Part shown: one piece after another, positions 1-5,048 of the stretch | How the letters are laid out: every line of letters starts with the position of its first letter | Numbering within the stretch: the first letter of the stretch is position 1 | From: Syntrophaceae bacterium | GTDB lineage: Bacteria; Desulfobacterota; Syntrophia; Syntrophales; Smithellaceae | Direction of reading: 5' to 3' | DNA length: 10,558 bases | NCBI GenBank assembly: GCA_003506745.1 | Contig: DNYQ01000228.1 | Span: 1 to 10,558, forward strand | The notes under the pieces: model-generated | Told to the model about the DNA's origin: nothing | The model's input: the letters and a program-made list of their open reading frames with translations, nothing else | Databases searched by the model: none | Made by a program: the position numbers and the translations under genes

Positions 1-896
1 TAAGTCTCATTGAGCGCCATGAATTTTTCCCAGTCATCCCAGCCGGCCGCAGCCGCACCGATCAGGGCGCCGCAAACGGCAAAGGTTGTCCTGGGCTCCC
101 GGCTGACGCATTTCAGAAGCGCCTGTTTTTTCAAGACGTGATGCGTCCGGATTTCCCCAATTCGCTCGTGAATGTCGCTCAAGGAATTCCCGTGACCCGG
201 ATGGATCATGCTGATCGGCAGCTTCTCAACAACGGCGAGCGATTCCAGGTAGCTTTTGAGCGGCTGAAAAATGTCATCGTGGATATTGGGGCTTAAGCTT
301 GGCGCGATGTACGGCAGAATGTGATCGCCGGCCAGCAGCAACCCTTCTTCCCGGAAGAAAAAGCAGACATGTCCCGCGGCGTGCCCCGGCGTAAAAATAA
401 CCTCAAAAGAACGATTTCCGAACCGGCGCACTTCCTGGTCCTGCAAAAATGTGGTGACATCCAATTGTGGAATCCGGCTGCGCATGTCCTCAACTTCTTC
501 AATAATGGCGTCTACGTCATGCGCGGGCACGCCATGCCTGGCGTAAAAGAACCTGGCCTGAGCGATGAGATGTTCCCCCTGCTGAAAATGCGTATGAACC
601 TGATGGGCCTCTTCCGACAAATGAAGGCGGGCGTTTGATTTCTTCTGAATCATTTCAGACATGCCGCAGTGATCGGTATGCACGTGCGTCAGATAAATGT
701 CGCTTACGCTCTCCACACCATGGCCGATGCTTTGCAGATCCGCCGCCAGCTTCTCATACGCGCCGGGCATGAGCATCCCCGTATCGAAAAAGGCGACATT
801 CCCGCCGTCCGTAAGCGCATAGGCATGAACATGGCGCAAACGAAAAGGCATGGGCAGCGTGATGCGGTAAAGCTTGTCGGATATTTCTGTGATCAT
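1..896 (-). CDS. MBL-fold metallo-hydrolase (3' end at window edge)
   Basis: This is a metallo-beta-lactamase-fold hydrolase, probably a cytoplasmic dinuclear-metal thioesterase or hydrolase of unknown substrate. Reading from the ATG at 896 gives 298 codons open to the left edge, where the last two bases are TA, so the next base decides between a stop and a Tyr codon. Metal-binding motifs are complete: FDTG at residues 37-40, HVHTDH at 71-76, GHAAGH at 171-176, GDH at 190-192 and HPGHG at 232-236. There is no signal peptide. A GGAG sits about 14 bases before the ATG, a rather long spacing, so the start is likely but not certain. The gene lies 32 bases after the prenyltransferase stop, suggesting co-transcription. 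About 300 residues is normal for this type, so little or nothing is missing. The fold is secure; the substrate is not (glyoxalase II-like, lactonase-like and RNase-like activities share these motifs). Confidence 0.88.
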   Translation of the reverse strand, partial: MITEISDKLYRITLPMPFRLRHVHAYALTDGGNVAFFDTGMLMPGAYEKLAADLQSIGHGVESVSDIYLTHVHTDHCGMSEMIQKKSNARLHLSEEAHQVHTHFQQGEHLIAQARFFYARHGVPAHDVDAIIEEVEDMRSRIPQLDVTTFLQDQEVRRFGNRSFEVIFTPGHAAGHVCFFFREEGLLLAGDHILPYIAPSLSPNIHDDIFQPLKSYLESLAVVEKLPISMIHPGHGNSLSDIHERIGEIRTHHVLKKQALLKCVSREPRTTFAVCGALIGAAAAGWDDWEKFMALNET

Positions 897-928
897 CGAA
901 AAAACACCGCTCCAAAATTTTGAAACGC

Positions 929-1921
929 TTAACAAATAAACAGGCCGGCCGCAATAAAGACTTCAACCAGATAAGCAAAAATCATGGCCGCCACCGTCAG
1001 GGCGTGAACCTTGATCATCGCCAGATTGGCCGGGGCCATCGCCGGCGGATCGTTCAAATGACGCCGCATCACGGTCAGAGACCGGACGGCGAAGGGCAGG
1101 CTGATGAAACCCAGGAGCGTCAAGGGTGACAAAACCCGGGCCGGCGCGGCAAGGATCAGGATACCGTAAGCCAATGCCAGACCGATCGTATAGAGCAAGG
1201 CGCCTGTTTTTCTGCCGAAACGGGCAACCAGATTCCATTTTCCGCCGCACCGGTCTGCTTCGTAATCGGGAATCTCATTGATGATTATCATCGACCACAT
1301 CAGCAATCCCGGCACCAGCGAAGCGATCAGCGGCTCAAGGGCCAGTGTCCGCGCCTGGACATAATACGCCCCCAGCACGATGACCGGGCCGAAATTGACC
1401 AGGAGCCCCAGTTCTCCGAAACCCCGGTAACCGAAGCGGATCGGCTCCGCGGTGTAGAAAATGGAACAGGCCATGCCGAAAAGTCCGAAAACCAGCACGG
1501 GCCAGCCACAGGCGTAAGTCAGGTAAACGCCGATGATGGCGGTCATGGCAAAAAATATTCCGGCCGCCCCAAGCATCTGTGTTTCTTTCAGCAGACCTTC
1601 CGGCAGGACGCCGCTGCCTCCGGTGAAGAAATTATTTTCCTCCCCATTGTGCATATCCACCGCGTGCCGATAGTCGAGCACATCGTCCACCAGATTGAGG
1701 CCGAAATGATTAACGGTGACGCCGATGACAACCCAGACAAAGTGAAACAGATGCATCGGGTAGCCTTCGGCCCACGCCATGACGCCGCCCAAAAGCGCCG
1801 GAAGAATGCTGGGCAGAACGAAGTGGAGTCGAAGCGCTCGCCGCCACACGATCCACGCGGACGGCCAGGTTTTGCCCCGGCCGGCGTCACTGTTCAAAGA
1901 AGGGCTTCTTCTCATTCTCAT
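929..1921 (-). CDS. UbiA-superfamily prenyltransferase, MenA-like
   Basis: This 330-residue integral membrane protein is an aromatic or lipid prenyltransferase of the UbiA superfamily. Both Asp-rich prenyl-diphosphate/Mg2+ sites are present: NLVDDVLD at residues 76-83 with a further Asp at 89, and NEIPDYEAD at 215-223. The second is followed by GKWNLVARFG, resembling the GKrTLavrlG stretch of MenA proteins. The YTAEPIRFGYRGFGEL stretch (156-171) also resembles MenA (1,4-dihydroxy-2-naphthoate prenyltransferase). Several hydrophobic segments lie between the motifs, and the N-terminal 20 residues are polar and extra to the core. The ATG at 1921 is preceded by AAGGAT at suitable distance; a second Met two codons later is possible. 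It sits between a VTT-family membrane protein and an MBL hydrolase on the same strand. Menaquinone synthesis is plausible for an anaerobe, but no other men genes are in view, so another prenyl acceptor cannot be excluded. Confidence 0.88.
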   Translation of the reverse strand: MRMRRSPSLNSDAGRGKTWPSAWIVWRRALRLHFVLPSILPALLGGVMAWAEGYPMHLFHFVWVVIGVTVNHFGLNLVDDVLDYRHAVDMHNGEENNFFTGGSGVLPEGLLKETQMLGAAGIFFAMTAIIGVYLTYACGWPVLVFGLFGMACSIFYTAEPIRFGYRGFGELGLLVNFGPVIVLGAYYVQARTLALEPLIASLVPGLLMWSMIIINEIPDYEADRCGGKWNLVARFGRKTGALLYTIGLALAYGILILAAPARVLSPLTLLGFISLPFAVRSLTVMRRHLNDPPAMAPANLAMIKVHALTVAAMIFAYLVEVFIAAGLFIC

Positions 1922-1987
1922 GGCTGATCCTTGCCGTCTGGCCTTGCATTGAACCGCTGCCCGCGACGGACGGCGCGCGAAATATTC

Positions 1988-2656
1988 TTATTCTTTATGG
2001 TTCTTAAGCAAATCCAGAATTTTATCGTGATACCGCCAGGCAAGCAGGGAGACGACGACGGCCGCAACGACAACGACGGCCAACATCGCGTAATGCTCCT
2101 CACGCGCCATATTGCCGCTGATCGACAGCATCATGGTGCCGAAAAACCGGCCGATCGTGGAAATGACGATGAAGGTCAGCACCGGCATGCGGCTGACACC
2201 CATGATGTAGCATAAATAATCTTTGGGAAAACCGGGAATTAAAAAAAACAGGAAGGAAACAAGGAGGCCTTTATGCTCCATAAAATAATCAAATTTCTCA
2301 AAAACTTCCTTCTTGACCACTTTTTCCAGAAGTGGTTCGCCGAAAAATCGCGCCAGCACAAAAGCCAGCCAGGAGCCGAGCGTCAATCCGATGGTGGAGT
2401 AAAGCGTCCCCAGGAAGGGGCCGTATAAATAGCCGCCGATGAAACCGCTGATTTCCCCGGGAATGACCGCAACGACCACCTGGACGATCTGGAGCGCTAT
2501 AAAAACCAGCTCGTCGAAGCGCGACGTTTTAATAAAATGGATGATTTTATTTTTGTCTTTGAAAAAAAGGTAAAGGTCAAAATGAACGAAAAGATAGCCG
2601 ACAAGGGCAACAAGCGCAATAAGCAACAAAATCCGGAAGGCTAGATTTCTATTCAT
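1988..2656 (-). CDS. VTT-domain (DedA/TVP38/TMEM64-type) membrane protein
   Basis: This is a 222-residue inner-membrane protein of the VTT (SNARE-associated/DedA/TVP38) family, whose members are linked to lipid scrambling and undecaprenyl-phosphate or phospholipid translocation. An N-terminal hydrophobic helix (about residues 7-27) is followed by the family's re-entrant signature IPGEISGFIGGYLYG (65-79). The second family signature, FLIPGFPKDYLCYIMG (138-153), is followed by hydrophobic segments near 157-180 and 190-207. The C-terminus is short and charged. Length and motif order are typical. It appears to be the first gene of the minus-strand operon with the prenyltransferase (66-base gap) and the MBL hydrolase, and a promoter candidate lies at 2702-2730. 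The ribosome site is weak (GAGATC before the ATG). Linkage to a prenyltransferase hints at a shared role in prenyl-lipid or envelope chemistry, which is inference. Confidence 0.85.
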   Translation of the reverse strand: MNRNLAFRILLLIALVALVGYLFVHFDLYLFFKDKNKIIHFIKTSRFDELVFIALQIVQVVVAVIPGEISGFIGGYLYGPFLGTLYSTIGLTLGSWLAFVLARFFGEPLLEKVVKKEVFEKFDYFMEHKGLLVSFLFFLIPGFPKDYLCYIMGVSRMPVLTFIVISTIGRFFGTMMLSISGNMAREEHYAMLAVVVVAAVVVSLLAWRYHDKILDLLKNHKE

Positions 2657-2701
2657 GAAGAGATCTCAAAATTATGATCGTTGTTAGATTTTACATTGAA
2701 T

Positions 2702-2730
2702 TTTCTATATGAATAACAGGCTTTCGTCAA
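2702..2730 (-). promoter_or_regulatory. Candidate sigma70-type promoter for the VTT operon
   Basis: On the minus strand TTGACG (2725-2730) matches five of six bases of the -35 consensus. It is followed after 17 bases by TAGAAA (2702-2707), a four-of-six -10 match in an AT-rich tract. It lies about 45 bases before the VTT-protein ATG, a sensible leader length. The call rests on consensus similarity only. Confidence 0.4.
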
Positions 2731-2815
2731 ACAGTTTTGGTTTTCTGCACCGCAATCCTGTACGGTGTGCGCCAACGAGGCACTTTTTCATCTCAAAACA
2801 GTTGACTAAATAAAG

Positions 2816-2877
2816 TGGATATGCAAGAAAAACGCTGCCTTTAAAAATATCGACGTCCTTTTAGGAAGGCATATCCA
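2816..2877 (+). repeat. 9-bp perfect inverted repeat in the thiolase leader
   Basis: TGGATATGC (2816-2824) is repeated in exact inverse as GCATATCCA (2869-2877), with 44 bases between the arms and arm centres 53 bp apart (about five helical turns). An inner pair, TGCCTT (2836-2841) with AAGGCA (2866-2871), overlaps the right arm, so two mutually exclusive RNA stems could form. The right arm ends just before the thiolase ribosome site (AAAGGGG). It could be a paired operator for a dimeric regulator that loops DNA, or a leader RNA structure; chance is also possible. A TTGACT at 2802-2807 resembles a -35 box, but no convincing -10 follows at the right spacing. Confidence 0.4.
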
Positions 2878-2903
2878 TCGTCACGAAAGGGGAAGACATC
2901 ATC

Positions 2904-4280
2904 ATGTCGAAAGTTCCGCAAAGCCTGGATCGAAAAAAATCAGACATTTATAAAAACGCGCCTATTGCCGGGTTCGGCAAAAGAAAACCGGACTTTACCA
3001 CCCTGGGCCGAAAGATAAAAAATCCTCACAAGAAATTCCGCGAGGTGGTTTGCGTGGAAGCCTGCCGCACGCCCTACGGCCGTTCCGGCGGCGCGCTGAA
3101 AGATTTTTCGGCAATGGAGCTGGGCGCGCTGGCCATCAAGGAGGTCCTGCGCCGGACCCAAGGCAAGGTGAAGCCGGCGGATTTAGATTACATTTTCATG
3201 GGACAGGTGGTTCCGGCCGGATGCGGCCAGATCCCGGGACGTCAGGCCACCATTCTGGCGGGCGTGCCGGAATTTGTTCCTTCCATCACCGTCAACAAGG
3301 TCTGCTCGTCCGGCATTAAAACGATTGACCTTGCTTTTCAAATGATTCTTCTGGGACGCGCCGATATTTGCATTGCCGGCGGTCAGGAAAGCATGAGCAA
3401 TTGCCCCTTTGTGCTGCCGGATATGCGCTGGGGCGCAAGGATGGGCCTGCCCAATGGCCGCGTCGTTGATGCCATGGTGTATGACGGACTTTGGGATGCT
3501 TTTTACAATCGTCACATGGCCATTCACGGCTCGGAAGTGGCCGACGAGTTCGGCTTTACCCGAGAAGAGCAGGACGAGTGGGCGCTGAATTCCCAGATGA
3601 ACGCTGTCCGGGCGATGAAGGAAGGAAAGCTTGATGACGAAATTTTCCCCGTGGAAATCAAGCAGGGCAAAAAAATCGTCATCATGGATAAAGACGAAGG
3701 CCCGAGACCGGAAACCACCCTGGAAGGACTGGCCAAACTGCCGCCGGTGTTCGGCCATCTGAGCACCGTGACCGGGAAACCCGGCTCTGTGACGGCCGGC
3801 AACGCCCCCGGCGTCAATGACGGAGGCGATGTCTGTCTGCTGATGAGCCGGGAAAAAGCCGACGAACTGGGGCTCAGGCCCATCTTCACGATTGTCGATT
3901 ATGCCGAAGTGTCGCAGCCGACCAAGGACATCGCGACCGTCCCGGGGCTGGCCATCAAAAAGATTCTCGAACAAAACGACCTGACGCTCGATCAGATGGA
4001 CGTCATCGAAATCAACGAAGCCTTTGCGGCCGTGGTGCTGGTGAGCTGCAGGTCCATCCTGGGGATGAGCAGGGAAGACATGTTTAAAAAGGTCAATATC
4101 AACGGCGGCGCGGTTGCCTACGGCCATCCCATCGGCGCTACCGGCGCCAGAATTGCCATGACGCTGGGATATGAACTGAAACGGCGAGGCGGGGGATATG
4201 GAGTCTGTGGTATTTGTTCCGGTCATGCACAAGGTGACGCGATGCTGATCAGAGTAGAAAAATCTGGTTCAGTCGGCTGA
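2904..4280 (+). CDS. Acetyl-CoA acetyltransferase-type thiolase
   Basis: This 458-residue thiolase catalyses CoA-dependent cleavage of 3-ketoacyl-CoA, or the reverse condensation of acetyl-CoA to acetoacetyl-CoA, in the cytoplasm. The nucleophilic Cys is C134 in NKVCSSG. NEAFAA lies at 371-376, the catalytic His is H408 in GHPIGATGARI, and the second catalytic Cys is C438 in CSGHAQGDAM, where the textbook motif is CIGGG. Canonical bacterial enzymes are about 390-400 residues; the excess is a basic 46-residue N-terminal extension before the usual start (REVVCVEACRTPYGR, 46-60). The ATG is preceded by AAAGGGGAAG at 2887-2896, and the extension is in the same frame with no better internal start context seen. 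It is the only plus-strand gene, divergent from the VTT operon. Motifs do not separate biosynthetic (phaA/atoB-like) from degradative (fadA-like) use; the nearby acyl-CoA synthetase favours fatty or carboxylic acid degradation. Confidence 0.92.
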   Translation: MSKVPQSLDRKKSDIYKNAPIAGFGKRKPDFTTLGRKIKNPHKKFREVVCVEACRTPYGRSGGALKDFSAMELGALAIKEVLRRTQGKVKPADLDYIFMGQVVPAGCGQIPGRQATILAGVPEFVPSITVNKVCSSGIKTIDLAFQMILLGRADICIAGGQESMSNCPFVLPDMRWGARMGLPNGRVVDAMVYDGLWDAFYNRHMAIHGSEVADEFGFTREEQDEWALNSQMNAVRAMKEGKLDDEIFPVEIKQGKKIVIMDKDEGPRPETTLEGLAKLPPVFGHLSTVTGKPGSVTAGNAPGVNDGGDVCLLMSREKADELGLRPIFTIVDYAEVSQPTKDIATVPGLAIKKILEQNDLTLDQMDVIEINEAFAAVVLVSCRSILGMSREDMFKKVNINGGAVAYGHPIGATGARIAMTLGYELKRRGGGYGVCGICSGHAQGDAMLIRVEKSGSVG

Positions 4281-4373
4281 TGCTGATTAATCGTCACGCA
4301 CCGGTATCAGAATTTGCTCTCACCAGATCAACTTGATCACAATGCCGAATTCCGCCACGATACGTCCGCTGAA

Positions 4374-4847
4374 TCATCCGGAGGCGGGCAGTGTTTTAAT
4401 CAGTTTAATGATCTCCTCATTTGGCGGAATATCCGCCATCGAATGACCATAGTGCACAAAGCGAACCTTTCCGGCTTGATCAATCAGCATCTGAGCGGGA
4501 AGCCTGCCCAACTTAAACAGCTTAACCTCCTGGCCGTATAACTTTAGGACGTGATGTTCGGGATCGGGTAGACCGATAAACGGTAAATGCTCCCTTGTCC
4601 AATAGTCCTGAAAAGCTTTCTCGTTCTCCGGCCCAGCAACGATAATTTCTGTATTCAAGTTGACAAATTGATCGTAATCTAAGCGCAACTGCGCCATGTG
4701 CGCGCGGCAGAAAGATCAAAAGAAGCCACGATTGAAAACAACCAGCACATTTTTTTGTCCTGTAAAATCAGACAGGGAAACACTCCTGCCGTTAAAATCA
4801 TTCAGGGTAAAATTCGGTGCCTGGATGTTGAGCTCAACTCTGGGCAT
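4374..4847 (-). CDS. Probable selenocysteine-containing peroxiredoxin/thioredoxin-like protein (UxxC)
   Basis: The gene reads from the ATG at 4847 to a TGA at 4374-4376, 157 residues, with one in-frame TGA at 4716-4718 (residue 44). The text before the TGA is a typical AhpC/TSA redoxin N-terminus (APNFTLNDFNGRSVSLSDF, residues 10-28, then NVLVVFNRGFF, 33-43). After it come SFCRAHMAQLR (45-55) and a normal C-terminal half with AQMLIDQAGKVRFVHYG. The TGA thus replaces the first Cys of a CxxC redox motif, giving U-S-F-C, and a SECIS-like hairpin follows directly. The protein lacks the PxxxTxxC motif of classical peroxiredoxins. It probably reduces peroxides or thiols in the cytoplasm, as no signal peptide is seen. 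A strong AAAGGAGG precedes the ATG. The alternative is a pseudogene with a Cys-to-stop change, but the undamaged frame on both sides and the hairpin argue against it. The first Met after the TGA (4697) has no ribosome site and would omit the active site. Confidence 0.75.
4683..4703 (-). other. SECIS-like hairpin downstream of the in-frame UGA
   Basis: Counting from the UGA, bases 13-17 (GCGCA) pair with 29-33 (UGCGC). A single bulged C (18) follows, then an A-U and a U-G pair, closing a six-base loop GGCGCA (21-26). The E. coli fdhF SECIS, from established knowledge, has the same plan: lower stem, one bulged base on the 5' side, two pairs, and a six-base loop carrying GG about 19-20 bases after the UGA. 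Here the GG is at 21-22. SelB would bind this element to insert selenocysteine. A competing stem (GCGC at 4702-4705 with GCGC at 4691-4694) exists. The structure was folded by eye. Confidence 0.6.
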
Positions 4848-4855
4848 GATGCGAA

Positions 4856-4863
4856 CCTCCTTT
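4856..4863 (-). promoter_or_regulatory. Strong ribosome binding site fixing the upstream selenoprotein start
   Basis: AAAGGAGG on the minus strand ends eight bases before the ATG at 4847. It is a near-perfect Shine-Dalgarno, and it shows that translation begins 43 codons before the in-frame TGA rather than at the Met after it. This is important support for reading through the TGA. Confidence 0.8.
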
Positions 4864-4870
4864 AAATATT

Positions 4871-4887
4871 AGATATCAAGAATATCT
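4871..4887. promoter_or_regulatory. AT-rich interrupted palindrome, candidate operator of the selenoprotein gene
   Basis: AGATAT (4871-4876) and ATATCT (4882-4887) form a perfect inverted repeat around CAAGA. It lies seven bases upstream of the ribosome site and overlaps a TAATAT that could serve as a -10 element on the minus strand (4866-4871), though no good -35 is seen. The position suits a repressor site. It does not match a PerR box as I know it, and the cognate regulator is unknown. Confidence 0.3.
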
Positions 4888-5048
4888 GCCTCTTTTCCTT
4901 TAAATTATGGAGATGACAAGACCATCGCCGTTAATAGTGAGGAACAGAGACGGAACTGGCATAAACTCTCCACATACGGCGCGAGAACCATTCCGGCACT
5001 CATCAACCGGTCTGGCCGTCGTATTATTCTGTATGGTGGAGCGCGTGT

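Larger units (their letters stand above)
4848..5048. other. Intergenic region between selenoprotein gene and acyl-CoA synthetase
   Basis: About 200 bases hold the ribosome site and palindrome of the selenoprotein gene. The remainder has no coding sequence I can support in any frame. Two imperfect arms, CTCCACATAC (4968-4977) and GTATGGTGGAG (5031-5041, one bulged G), could pair across 53 bases downstream of the acyl-CoA synthetase stop. No U-tract follows, so I do not call a terminator. Confidence 0.5.

Noticed and set aside
321..638. Short plus-strand open frames across the MBL hydrolase gene
   Set aside because: The minus strand here encodes a complete set of MBL metal-binding motifs; the gene runs off the window edge.
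2746..2768. CACCG/CGGTG short inverted repeat in the divergent intergenic region
   Set aside because: Only 5 bp with a 10-base loop and no following U-tract; too weak to report as an element.
3183..4232. A 349-codon open frame on the minus strand inside the thiolase gene
   Set aside because: It is antisense to a thiolase with all catalytic motifs; the His/Gly/Arg-rich translation is typical of a shadow frame and shows no recognisable domain.
4326..4338. GATCAA-C-TTGATC palindrome between the convergent thiolase and selenoprotein genes
   Set aside because: The one-base centre cannot form a hairpin, so it is not a terminator, and a 6-bp palindrome is expected by chance; no clear terminator was found in this 93-base gap.
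4374..4697. A stand-alone 107-residue protein starting at the Met at 4697
   Set aside because: It lacks a ribosome site and begins just after the redox motif; the frame upstream of the TGA encodes the missing redoxin N-terminus behind a strong ribosome site.
4968..5041. Imperfect inverted repeat downstream of the acyl-CoA synthetase as a terminator
   Set aside because: The arms are 53 bases apart with a bulge and no U-tract follows, so it does not fit an intrinsic terminator.
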